From NCBI RefSeq assembly GCF_002727185.1, contig NZ_NIZW01000001.1, positions 62,001 to 126,000 on the forward strand: a DNA stretch of 64,000 bases, written 5' to 3'. The notes under the pieces were generated by a model. It worked only from the letters and a program-made list of their open reading frames with translations. It did no database searches and was not told where the DNA came from. Position numbers and translations under genes: made by a program. The DNA is from Rhodopirellula bahusiensis. Lineage in GTDB: Bacteria > Planctomycetota > Planctomycetia > Pirellulales > Pirellulaceae. Below are positions 1 through 7,673 of this stretch, in pieces (positions within the stretch are counted from its first letter, which is position 1; each line of letters begins with the position of its first letter).

Positions 1-135
1 AGTTTTGTTGTTGTCTCGCCGCTCGGCAGCATCGAAGCGGACACGTTCCCGGTTCGTGCGCCGAAGGAGAACCTCACTCCACCCACCGACACCGATTCGG
101 ATTCACCGTCGGCCTCAGCACTCACCGAATTGTGA
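1..135 (+). CDS. Membrane-fusion (HlyD-type) protein, C-terminal end only
   Basis: The frame is open from base 1 to a TGA at 133-135, giving the last 44 residues of a protein that begins outside the window. The visible part reads VVVSPLGSIEADTFPVRAP and then an acidic, Ser/Thr/Pro-rich tail. The first part resembles the last beta-strands of RND adaptor proteins. The assignment rests mainly on the next gene, an RND transporter 98 bases downstream on the same strand, because adaptor and pump genes are usually paired. The sequence alone could not identify it. Confidence 0.55.
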   Translation, partial: SFVVVSPLGSIEADTFPVRAPKENLTPPTDTDSDSPSASALTEL

Positions 136-233
136 CAACACCACCGCGAGAACGGGAAACGAAACTCGCGGCTCGCTGATCTGCCGACTGACCATCTTCC
201 GCCATCCATTCCTTTTCATTCAAAGAACCTTCG

Positions 234-3200
234 ATGAAACGTGTCCTCGCTTGGGCCATCGAAAACGCACCCGGCATGAACGTCGTCATGTTGGCGTTGA
301 TGATCGTGGGTGCTCTAGCATTCGTCGCCATGCGTCGGGAAGTCTTTCCCGAATTCGAACTCGAAGTCGTGATGGTCTCGGTCCCTTACCCGGGTGCCAC
401 ACCGCAAGACGCCGAAGAAGCCATCTGTCAAAAGATCGAAGAGGCGATCCGGTCCATCGACGGGATCAAAAAAGTTACCTCCATTGCGATGGAGGGCCGC
501 GGATACGTCTTGGCCGAACTGCAAAGCGATATCCAAGACGTCCAAAAAGTGATGTCGGAAATCGATCGCGAAGTCAATCGCATCCCCAGCTTCCCCGATC
601 TCGCTGAAGACCCCGAGATCGAACAAATCACCTTCCGCGACACAGCGATCCGCTTGGGAATCATCGGCCCCGATGACCGAACCCGTCGAGGTGAATTGAA
701 GCTTCGCGAAGTCGCCGAGTCCGTGCGTGACGATTTGCTGATGCTGCCCAGTGTCACCGTCGCCGAGTTGATGGGCACACGCAACTATCAAATCGATGTG
801 GAAATTCCCGAGGCGACGCTACGGTCCTACGGGATGACTCTCGAACAAGTCGCGTCCGAAATTCGCCAACACAACGTCGAGTTGCCCGGCGGCCAACTCA
901 AATCGTCTGGTCAAGAAATCCTGCTGCGTGCCAAGAACAAAGGCCGTGTCGGGCCCGAGATCGAACGCATTCCTTTGATCACTCGCCAAGACGGTGTCGT
1001 CCTGACCGTGGGTGACTTGGGCAGCGTTCGCGACGAATTCGAAGACGTCACCGCGACGGCGGAGATCAATGGCGAACCCGCCATGGTCGTCAATGTTCAA
1101 CGCACCAAATCAGAAGACCTGCTGAACCTTGTCGATGACGTTCGCGGCTATGTCGATCGCATCGAACCTCCGCCCGGATATCGATTTGTGCTTTGGGGCG
1201 ACACCTCGGTCGACGTCCGAGACCGAATGGCTTTGCTGCTTCGCAACGGTGTCCAGGGTTTGGGATTGGTGTTCCTTGTTCTCGCCTTGTTCTTGGAAGT
1301 CCGCTTGGCGTTCTGGGTCGCTCTCGGAATTCCGATCTCCATCATGGGTGCCGGTGCCGCACTGTCTTGGGGCGATCAAACACTCAACATGCTTTCGTTG
1401 TTTTCGTTCTTGATTGCACTGGGAATCGTGGTCGATGACGCGATCGTCATCGGCGAGAACATCTACGCTCATCGCCAGATGGGTAAATCGCTGCATGACT
1501 CGGCCGTCGATGGTGCCACCGAAGTCCTCCCCAGCGTCGCCGCGTCGATCACCACGACCGTCATCGCCTTCGCGCCCATGTTCTTCGTGTCCGGTGTGAT
1601 GGGCAAATTCATGGCCGTGATTCCGTTCGCCGTGATTGCGATGCTACTGGTGTCTTTGTGGGAAAGCACGTTTGTCCTGCCTTGCCACTTGGCCCACAGC
1701 CATTCCGGATTCTTCCGGGTCGCGACGATTGTGACCTACCCGCTGCGTCCGTTCATGTTGCTGCTGTTTTGGCTCAACTCCAAAGCCAGCATCGCAATGG
1801 AATGGTTCGCGGAGAAGATCTACGTGCCCACGCTGCACTTCTGCTTGCTCAACCCAGTCCTCCCCATCGCTGTTGCGATCGCATTGTTTGTCGGCACGGC
1901 CGGCATGATTCGCGGAGGAGTCGTGACGACGGTCCTGTTCCCGAAGTCTGACAACAACTACCTGCAAGCCTCCGTTGTCTTCCCGAACGGAACGCCCGCC
2001 AGCGCGACCGAAGTCGCCACCCAACGAATGGAACGCGCCCTTCAAAAGGTCAGCCGAGAGATCGCTCTCGAACGCGCCGCCAAAACGCGAGAACCAGTCG
2101 AATCACTCTACCCGCCACCGGAAGCCGACTACCTCGGCCCCGTGCGTTTTGCCTACCGTGAAGTGGGATCCATCACCAACACAGCCGGCCCCATGGGCGG
2201 CCAAGGATCCAGCGGCAGCAACGCGGGCCAAATCTTCGCCGAGCTTCATGGAACCGAAATTCGTGACGTGCACAGCGACGTGTTGATCGCACGCTGGCGT
2301 CGGGAGGTCGGCGAAATCGCTGGCGTCGAAAGAATCACGTACGGCAGCATCGGAACCGGTCCCGCCGGAACGCCCATCGAATTCAAACTGCTCGCGTCCG
2401 GAGAACATGTTGACGAGTTACTCGCGGCGACGGAGGTCATGAAGAAGAAGGTCGGCACCTTCGCCGGTGTCTTTGACATCAGCGACGACAACACACCCGG
2501 CAAATGGGAATTCCAATTCCGAGTCAAAGACAAAGCCCTCGCGACTGGAGTCACCCCAACCGACCTCGGCCAAACCGTTCGCAACACGTACTTCGGTGCC
2601 GAAGTCATGCGTTTGCAACGCGGACGCCACGAAGTGAAATTGATGGTCCGCTACCCGCCTGAAGAACGCACGTCACTGGTCAACTTCCGAGAAATTCGCG
2701 TGGGCAGTGCGGATGGCATGCAACGTCCGATCAACGAACTCGCGGAGATCAATTTGGAACGTGGTTTCTCAGAGATCAACCGCGTCGATCAACAACGCAG
2801 CATCACGATCTCAGCTGACTTGGACGAGACCACCGCCAACGCTGACTTGATCATCGCTAGCTTGCAGAAACAGATGGACACTTTTAAAGCCCAGTTCCCA
2901 AACGTTTCCATTCGTTGGGAAGGGCAACAAGAACAAAGCCGTGAGTCGGTCGGCAGTCTGAAGCTCGGTTTCGGCGTCGCGATTCTATGCATGTTTGTGT
3001 TGCTGGTCCTTCAGTTCCGATCGTACATGCAGCCGCTTTTGATTTTGGCCATCATTCCATTTGGCATGATCGGTGCTGTCTGGGGGCACGCCTTCCTCGA
3101 TCTTCCGCTGACATTGTTCAGCATGTTTGGCTTGGTCGCTTTGGCGGGGGTCGTCGTCAACGACTCGATTGTTCTGATCGACTTCATCAATTCGCGAGTC

Positions 3201-3476
3201 CGGGCCGGTGACGAACCGATCCAAGCCTTGCTGGAATCGGGCCGCCGGCGTTTCCGTCCGATCATGCTGACCAGCATGACCACCATCGCGGGCTTGGTGC
3301 CGCTGCTCACCGAGAAATCCTTCCAAGCTCAATTGCTGATCCCGATGGCCAGCAGCTTGGCCTTCGGATTGATGCTCGCCACGGCTTTGGTGCTGCTGCT
3401 GATTCCTGTCTTGTACATGCTCTACCTGCTCGCCCTTCAATCGCTGAACATCCCGTTCGTCGAAGTCGAGGAATAG
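234..3476 (+). CDS. RND-family efflux permease (AcrB/HAE1-like)
   Basis: Inner-membrane proton-driven pump of 1080 residues, the usual length for RND permeases. An N-terminal membrane segment is followed by a periplasmic porter region, a membrane bundle at about residues 340-540, a second porter region and a final bundle at about 920-1070. The transmembrane-4 motif GIVVDDAIVIGEN carries the proton-relay Asp pair at D401/D402, as in AcrB, so an organic-substrate (HAE) type is more likely than a metal type. The start is ATG after an A-rich stretch with weak ribosome-binding character. The preceding partial gene is probably its periplasmic adaptor. No outer-membrane partner is adjacent. The substrate cannot be told from sequence. 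Confidence 0.92.
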   Translation: MKRVLAWAIENAPGMNVVMLALMIVGALAFVAMRREVFPEFELEVVMVSVPYPGATPQDAEEAICQKIEEAIRSIDGIKKVTSIAMEGRGYVLAELQSDIQDVQKVMSEIDREVNRIPSFPDLAEDPEIEQITFRDTAIRLGIIGPDDRTRRGELKLREVAESVRDDLLMLPSVTVAELMGTRNYQIDVEIPEATLRSYGMTLEQVASEIRQHNVELPGGQLKSSGQEILLRAKNKGRVGPEIERIPLITRQDGVVLTVGDLGSVRDEFEDVTATAEINGEPAMVVNVQRTKSEDLLNLVDDVRGYVDRIEPPPGYRFVLWGDTSVDVRDRMALLLRNGVQGLGLVFLVLALFLEVRLAFWVALGIPISIMGAGAALSWGDQTLNMLSLFSFLIALGIVVDDAIVIGENIYAHRQMGKSLHDSAVDGATEVLPSVAASITTTVIAFAPMFFVSGVMGKFMAVIPFAVIAMLLVSLWESTFVLPCHLAHSHSGFFRVATIVTYPLRPFMLLLFWLNSKASIAMEWFAEKIYVPTLHFCLLNPVLPIAVAIALFVGTAGMIRGGVVTTVLFPKSDNNYLQASVVFPNGTPASATEVATQRMERALQKVSREIALERAAKTREPVESLYPPPEADYLGPVRFAYREVGSITNTAGPMGGQGSSGSNAGQIFAELHGTEIRDVHSDVLIARWRREVGEIAGVERITYGSIGTGPAGTPIEFKLLASGEHVDELLAATEVMKKKVGTFAGVFDISDDNTPGKWEFQFRVKDKALATGVTPTDLGQTVRNTYFGAEVMRLQRGRHEVKLMVRYPPEERTSLVNFREIRVGSADGMQRPINELAEINLERGFSEINRVDQQRSITISADLDETTANADLIIASLQKQMDTFKAQFPNVSIRWEGQQEQSRESVGSLKLGFGVAILCMFVLLVLQFRSYMQPLLILAIIPFGMIGAVWGHAFLDLPLTLFSMFGLVALAGVVVNDSIVLIDFINSRVRAGDEPIQALLESGRRRFRPIMLTSMTTIAGLVPLLTEKSFQAQLLIPMASSLAFGLMLATALVLLLIPVLYMLYLLALQSLNIPFVEVEE

Positions 3477-3487
3477 ACGAGCAGGCT

Positions 3488-3505
3488 GGATCAAGCCGCT
3501 TCGGC
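3488..3505 (+). repeat. Dispersed repeat A, copy 1
   Basis: The 18-base core GGATCAAGCCGCTTCGGC occurs here and, identical, at 6960-6977 and 8946-8963. All three copies are intergenic and in the same orientation. The preceding bases (CAGGCT, TAGGCC, TAGTCC) are related to each other. Confidence 0.85.
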
Positions 3506-3589
3506 AGACCACCTCCACCTTGGTGGCCTGACGAACATTTGGGAGGGCCGAGCAGTTCTTAAGTCCCGTTTTTGCCAAGCGTTTATCGT

Positions 3590-3629
3590 CACCCTCCCCG
3601 TGGGAGGGTCGAGCGAAGCGAGGGGAGGG
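3590..3629. repeat. GC-rich palindromic repeat
   Basis: ACCCTCCC and GGGAGGGT face each other across three bases (3591-3609), followed by GAGCGAAGCGAGGGGAGGG. A related GGGAGGG(C/A)CGAGC phrase occurs at 3541-3553 and 3743-3756, so several degenerate copies lie within 220 bases. Confidence 0.55.
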
Positions 3630-3772
3630 CTCAGCATTGGATCCAGCACGCAACCCTCCCCGGCCCGATGCAGGCCGCACCGCCCAAAGGGAGGGCAATT
3701 CAAAACTGCACGGCCACCCTGAGGATGGACTTAAATGACGTGAGGGAGGGACGAGCATGAATTCAGCTCTCG

Positions 3773-4060
3773 CTACCAGAATCGCCACAGATTTTCTTTC
3801 AGCCACTCGGTAAAGCTGTCGCCGCCGAAGTAGCCCAAGACCATCCCGAAAACTCCGCCGGCCACGCCGCCAGCGAAGAACGCAACAACGGCCCATCCGG
3901 TGAAAGCAAGCGAGACAGAGAACCCCAGCCCCGCACCGCCCACTGTTCCCAGCAGCCCTCCTGCGATCAGGTTGACAATCGCATCATCGTATGTCTCCGC
4001 GATCCGTTCGGCGTTCAAATCGGAATCATCCTGATTCTGGTCTGAGTCGGGTTCAATCAT
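3773..4060 (-). CDS. Small glycine-rich membrane protein, unknown function
   Basis: The product is 95 residues. Residues 1-25 are acidic and polar (MIEPDSDQNQDDSDLN). Two hydrophobic Gly/Ala-rich segments follow at about 29-55 and 56-80, with GGLLGTVGGAGLGF and FFAGGVAGGVFGMVLGYFGG. The C-terminus is short, amphipathic and Trp-rich. The Gly-zipper pattern resembles small pore-like or membrane-anchoring proteins, but no family is recognised. ATG start with AGGA about seven bases upstream. It is the most downstream of a series of small minus-strand genes; the 200-base gap to the next suggests separate transcription. Confidence 0.6.
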   Translation of the reverse strand: MIEPDSDQNQDDSDLNAERIAETYDDAIVNLIAGGLLGTVGGAGLGFSVSLAFTGWAVVAFFAGGVAGGVFGMVLGYFGGDSFTEWLKENLWRFW

Positions 4061-4261
4061 CCTGCGGTCCTGTCACCGTTGGTTTTCTGCTGCGACGCAA
4101 CCGCGACGATCCCACACTCGTCATCCCGGATCCAATCAGCGAACACGCAATGTAAGATATGAACAAAACGTTCAGTGCTGACCACGGTGAGTCGGTTACC
4201 ACTCTTCATCCGCATCAATCGCACTTCCAGGAAAAACGAAATCTCTGATCAGCAGGTTTCA

Positions 4262-4738
4262 TCAAGCATCTAAAACGACGCGGGCGACTCGACTGACTTC
4301 GCTAGCCCCCAAGACGTACACATAATCCTCGATCGTCTTGCTCATCCCACGCCAATCGTGAACCTCAACCTCCACTTCGAAACTGGCATCAGCCTCGAAC
4401 ATACAAATCTGGTAGATCAATCCTTCACCAGGCTCGACTCGTTTGGCACTTTGTTCGTCAAAGCAGACGAATACCTGATTCGTCTTCACGCCACACGCGA
4501 GGGACGACAATGTCGGCGCAGCATAAAGCTCTGAATTGTCCGGCAACCAGATAGCATGTCCACCGACGTTCACCACCGAGACTTCGTAAATCTTGGCGTT
4601 GCGGTAGTAGCCGTGATATCGCTCCAGATCAACAGGATCGAAGACGCGTACTTGGGGCTCAAACGGGCGCAGCATCACGAACGCACCAGCGCACAGCGCC
4701 GTAAAAATGAGCAACGTTGAAATCCGAAACCGTTTCAC
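4262..4738 (-). CDS. Hypothetical protein with N-terminal membrane anchor
   Basis: The product is about 158 residues. I chose the GTG at 4738 because GGAGG lies five bases upstream of it; a TTG four codons earlier has no such site. The protein begins (V/M)KRFRISTLLIFTALCAGAF, a 'KRF-RxSTLL' membrane anchor common in planctomycete proteins of unknown role. The rest is probably periplasmic, with several beta-type stretches (VFVCFDEQ, IYQICMFEADASFEVEVEVHDW). It lies 39 bases downstream of the secreted protein ending at 4778, so the two may be co-transcribed. No function is assigned. Confidence 0.65.
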   Translation of the reverse strand: MKRFRISTLLIFTALCAGAFVMLRPFEPQVRVFDPVDLERYHGYYRNAKIYEVSVVNVGGHAIWLPDNSELYAAPTLSSLACGVKTNQVFVCFDEQSAKRVEPGEGLIYQICMFEADASFEVEVEVHDWRGMSKTIEDYVYVLGASEVSRVARVVLDA

Positions 4739-4777
4739 AACCACCTCCAACCTTCATCATCCACTTCACTGATTCGA

Positions 4778-5527
4778 TCAGTTCAGAAACGATTCAGGGG
4801 AAACCAGAATGTCACCCAAATCATTCTCACCGGGATCGAGTGAAACTGAAAACCGAGCACGCCGCCATTGAACTTCCTGCCCTTCAATGGTCACTTGATC
4901 GATTTTGCCCACTTCATGACGAACTCGAAAGACGAGCTCTTGGCCAACAGGCAGGCCTTCAATCTTCAACCGGCCGTCGGAATCACTGGCCGCAACATAC
5001 GGATGGTCGACAACGACCACGAACCCTCGCATCCACGGATTGATGTTGCAGTCAATTGGAATGAGCGCGGGCTCAGGTTGTTCCAACTCGAGCGAGAAAG
5101 ATTCCCCCGGCTTGAGCAGATGGATGCTCGCCGTGTTCGCGAAGAAGTTCAGCGCCACGTTGTGCATCAACCTCCCCTGATTGTCGATCTCCAGCGAATC
5201 ACCTTTTTGCGTCAGCAGCACGTGCGGATCAAAGCGACCGTTCCGCACGAGTAACTTTTGACGCACACCATCATGGGGTGGGACATCGACTTCGGAACCT
5301 CCACGTCCTGTGTAAAGCTGGACGACGATATTTCGAATCCCCTTCGTTTGTTGATCGACCAGTAGCTTCTCATCCTGGACGATCAAGGGGACGCCGCGAA
5401 AAACCAAACGCTTTGGCTTGGGAGGCACACCGTCATAAACAAACCGCATCGACAAGGACGCCTCCTCGGCAAAGGCAACCGGTGCGGTCAACAAGACCAA
5501 AAGGAACAAGCACAACATTCTTTTCAT
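4778..5527 (-). CDS. Secreted cupredoxin-like protein with altered copper-site motif
   Basis: The product is 249 residues. The ATG at 5527 is preceded by GAGGAGT six bases away; the open frame extends 23 codons further without a site. Residues 1-20 (MKRMLCLFLLVLLTAPVAFA) form a signal peptide. The body matches planctomycete cupredoxin or methylamine-utilisation-type proteins as I recall them: MHNV with His122, then IPIDCNINPWM at 156-166, then VVVDHPY. In that family the second motif normally reads C-x-x-H-x-x-M; here Asn163 replaces the His ligand. A carboxypeptidase-regulatory-like beta fold (DSDGRLKIEGLPVG) follows. Copper binding may therefore be lost or changed. The upstream gene at 5617 is another secreted protein on the same strand. 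Confidence 0.65.
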   Translation of the reverse strand: MKRMLCLFLLVLLTAPVAFAEEASLSMRFVYDGVPPKPKRLVFRGVPLIVQDEKLLVDQQTKGIRNIVVQLYTGRGGSEVDVPPHDGVRQKLLVRNGRFDPHVLLTQKGDSLEIDNQGRLMHNVALNFFANTASIHLLKPGESFSLELEQPEPALIPIDCNINPWMRGFVVVVDHPYVAASDSDGRLKIEGLPVGQELVFRVRHEVGKIDQVTIEGQEVQWRRARFSVSLDPGENDLGDILVSPESFLN

Positions 5528-5616
5528 CGTTGACTCCTCATCGAAAATGAAACGAGCATCATAGTAAGCTACACAAATTTCGAATGCGGCGAGCACAAGG
5601 ACGCTTGAACAGTTCT

Positions 5617-6387
5617 TCAGTCGGCTTGCAATTCGTTTGTCCGCGCCGACTTCAGCATCGGATGCATCCCCGACTGCACCTTCAAATACTTGTTGGATTG
5701 ATCAATGGAAATCGTCCAACCATAGGGTGGTGAAACGATGACCCGAGCATCTTCTAACCATTCCACATCGAACGGAATGACGAAGTCGCCGTCCATCAAT
5801 TCGACCATCTCGACTTCGACTCCATTGACCACCAACTTCGCGAATGCAAACGGATTCAAGTTGGAGAGAACAGCACCTTCACACTGCGTGTAGCTCAAAT
5901 CAATCGGAAGTGACTCCTTCATGCCAGCAATTGCCGTGGTCAGTTGACTCCGAAAATGAACGTGTGGAAAAACCGATTGGTAAGAAACTTGCCATGCTTG
6001 ATTCACCCAGCGCGGTTCGATGTCCTGCTCGAAAGCATACGCAAACTCCATCCGGAGAGACCCTTTCGGCTGGTTTGCGATCAACCAAGGATCTTCTTCA
6101 CGCAACTCCTTCGAAACCGGCAAGTCAAAACGCCCATTTACATCCACTGAAATGACAAGGTCACCAGCTTTTGACTTCAACGTCATCCGAATGTCATCTG
6201 GGCTGACCCCAGGAGCGATGCTTCGAACGAAGAAACGCATGGACGTCGGCACCACACCGTCGATTTTGGGCGGCTCAATCTCAGTGACTCGAAGTGCACT
6301 GGAATACCGCATTCGCGCAAGTTCTTCCCCAAACGCGGTTGTGCCGATCCAAAGCGTGACCATGCACGCCACAAGGAATCGTGTCAT
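5617..6387 (-). CDS. Secreted protein of unknown function
   Basis: The product is 256 residues. The ATG at 6387 is supported by AAAGGAA eight bases upstream and by the signal peptide it creates (MTRFLVACMVTLWIGTTAFG). The mature part is rich in short beta-strand-like segments (MRFFVRSIAPGVSP, LVISVDVNGRFDLPV, ARVIVSPPYGWTISID), which suggests an Ig-like or other all-beta fold. There is one internal Cys and no catalytic motif that I recognise. It lies between a small membrane protein (stop at 6429) and the cupredoxin-like gene, all minus strand with short gaps, which fits one transcript. Confidence 0.6.
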   Translation of the reverse strand: MTRFLVACMVTLWIGTTAFGEELARMRYSSALRVTEIEPPKIDGVVPTSMRFFVRSIAPGVSPDDIRMTLKSKAGDLVISVDVNGRFDLPVSKELREEDPWLIANQPKGSLRMEFAYAFEQDIEPRWVNQAWQVSYQSVFPHVHFRSQLTTAIAGMKESLPIDLSYTQCEGAVLSNLNPFAFAKLVVNGVEVEMVELMDGDFVIPFDVEWLEDARVIVSPPYGWTISIDQSNKYLKVQSGMHPMLKSARTNELQAD

Positions 6388-6428
6388 TTGTCCATTCCTT
6401 TCAGTGCTCACCGACTGAGCTCGACGCA

Positions 6429-6737
6429 CTATGAAAGATCGTGACCCTCGTCGGTATCCGCGTTCCCTTGCTTGCTCTCGTCCGGCGAGTGACCTAAGAG
6501 CGCGTAGCGAGCGAAGTGCAGCAAACCAGAGAAACTGAATTTCGGATCAATGTATCGTTCGATCACGTAGAAAGCGAAGTAGTAAGCTCGACAAAATGAC
6601 CAGATCGCAATGGCAAGCAACCCAATCGTCTGCAGACTCGGAGAATTCGCGATCAAAACCAGCGAAGCGAGCCCTCCCGTCACGACGAACAACCCGCCCT
6701 TGAACCAAATCCATCTTGGGTCTGTCAAATTTGCCAT
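6429..6737 (-). CDS. Small membrane protein, unknown function
   Basis: The product is 102 residues with ATG preceded by AAGGA seven bases upstream. Two hydrophobic segments lie at about residues 10-30 (FKGGLFVVTGGLASLVLIA) and 36-57 (LQTIGLLAIAIWSFCRAYYFAFYVI), followed by an aromatic RYIDPKFSFSGLLHFARYAL stretch and a polar acidic tail. This layout recurs in small planctomycete inner-membrane proteins. It is probably first in a minus-strand operon with the two secreted proteins downstream. Confidence 0.6.
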   Translation of the reverse strand: MANLTDPRWIWFKGGLFVVTGGLASLVLIANSPSLQTIGLLAIAIWSFCRAYYFAFYVIERYIDPKFSFSGLLHFARYALLGHSPDESKQGNADTDEGHDLS

Positions 6738-6959
6738 CGCGTCATCCTTCTTGAAGGATCAATCATCGAAGATACACCACTTCACAAACCAAATGACAAG
6801 CGGTGCAAGCATGATGGCGGCAATCTTGATCATCGAATTCTTCCCGCTTCAAAATGTTCGTGGTGACACAAAATGACCCTCGGACCGCTACGATGGCAAC
6901 CCTGAGCGTCTCATCATACCAATAATTTTTGGCTAACAATTCAAGCAGTCGCGTAGGCC

Positions 6960-6977
6960 GGATCAAGCCGCTTCGGC
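6960..6977 (+). repeat. Dispersed repeat A, copy 2
   Basis: This is the most complete copy: GCGTAGGCC precedes the shared core, and GCCGATCCGGC follows it. The downstream CCGGATC/GATCCGG complementarity gives the copy a hairpin shape. Confidence 0.85.
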
Positions 6978-7007
6978 GCCGATCCGGCAGATCAGCCGAA
7001 CCGAAAC

Positions 7008-7084
7008 CTTCGTGCTCTCTGTGCCCTTCGTGGTGAAGAATATTCGCCGGCAAATGCACCACGAAGGACGCGAAGAGCACGAAG
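7008..7084. repeat. Isolated inverted-arm junction of the 213-bp repeat family
   Basis: Right arm (7008-7034), 23-base spacer (7035-7057) and left arm (7058-7084) are the same three parts found between successive units of the array at 7674-8932. The arms are imperfect reverse complements of 27 bases, so the 77 bases can fold into one long hairpin. No core follows; ordinary sequence and then the GxxExxY gene follow instead. Confidence 0.85.
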
Positions 7085-7215
7085 GTTCAGTGTGGAGTGA
7101 ACATGGTGCCAACCAACGGCGAAAGTCATCCTTCGTGACCGCTACGTCGCTTCGCGGTGAAAGGTAGACATGCTTTCGACTCCTATCCCAACTCATGGAG
7201 CCGGCAGCATCAGAT

Positions 7216-7587
7216 TCAAAGCACAAAGCGACGGAGCCCGTCTTTGAGCCGTGTCACGTTGAAATTGATCAAGAGCCCCGTCCGAATTCCCGCCAGCTTC
7301 ATGTAAGTCAGCAATTGAGCCTCGTGAATCCCCTTCAATTTCTCGACGCTCTTCAGTTCGAGAATAATGGAGCCCTCCACCAACAAATCGATCCGATAGC
7401 CACAATCCAACGCCACGTCTTTGTAGCGAACCGGCTGCGGGTGCTGGAGCTGAAACAGAATTGAATTCTTACGCAACTCATGGGCGAGGCATTGCTCATA
7501 GGCAGACTCCAGCAACCCAGGCCCCAATTCGCGGTGCACTTCGATCGCGCACCCGATCACTCGGTGAGACAGTTTATCGAATTCCAT
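7216..7587 (-). CDS. GxxExxY-family protein (PD-(D/E)XK nuclease-like fold)
   Basis: The product is 123 residues. The ATG at 7587 is chosen because GGGGAG lies about four bases upstream; an in-frame ATG ten codons earlier has no site. The family-naming motif GLLESAY is at residues 24-30. Residues Asp67 (YRIDLLV) and Glu77-Leu78-Lys79 (ILELKSV) fit the D...E-x-K pattern of PD-(D/E)XK enzymes. Length and motif order match the GxxExxY family (PF13366/TIGR04256), whose biological role is not established as far as I know. It sits alone, directly beside the 213-bp tandem array, with a related repeat junction on its other side. DNA binding or cleavage is inference from the fold. Confidence 0.88.
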   Translation of the reverse strand: MEFDKLSHRVIGCAIEVHRELGPGLLESAYEQCLAHELRKNSILFQLQHPQPVRYKDVALDCGYRIDLLVEGSIILELKSVEKLKGIHEAQLLTYMKLAGIRTGLLINFNVTRLKDGLRRFVL

Positions 7588-7673
7588 TTTCTCCCCCCTC
7601 AACGCACCGCCTTCCATGCTGGAACCACCGGCGTGGATGAATCGATTGTCAAATCATCGTAGCAAATCTTAAA

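Larger units (their letters stand above)
3477..3772. other. Intergenic region with dispersed repeat fragments
   Basis: This convergent gap lies between the pump gene and a minus-strand small gene. It holds one copy of the GGATCAAGCCGCTTCGGC repeat (3488-3505) and a GC-rich G/C-tract palindrome (3590-3629). The reading frames crossing it have repeat-derived, low-complexity composition, so I call no gene here. Confidence 0.6.
6738..7215. other. Intergenic region with repeat junction
   Basis: Between the small membrane protein gene and the GxxExxY gene. It holds repeat A copy 2 (6960-6977) and an isolated inverted-arm junction (7008-7084) of the same type as the large array. The remaining sequence (6738-6950 and 7085-7215) shows no convincing gene; frames crossing it are translations of the repeat. 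Confidence 0.6.

Noticed and set aside
2985-3896. Minus-strand frame of 303 residues across the first RND gene end and the repeat region
   Set aside because: It crosses from antisense RND sequence into repeats and overlaps the real small gene at 3773; no domain.
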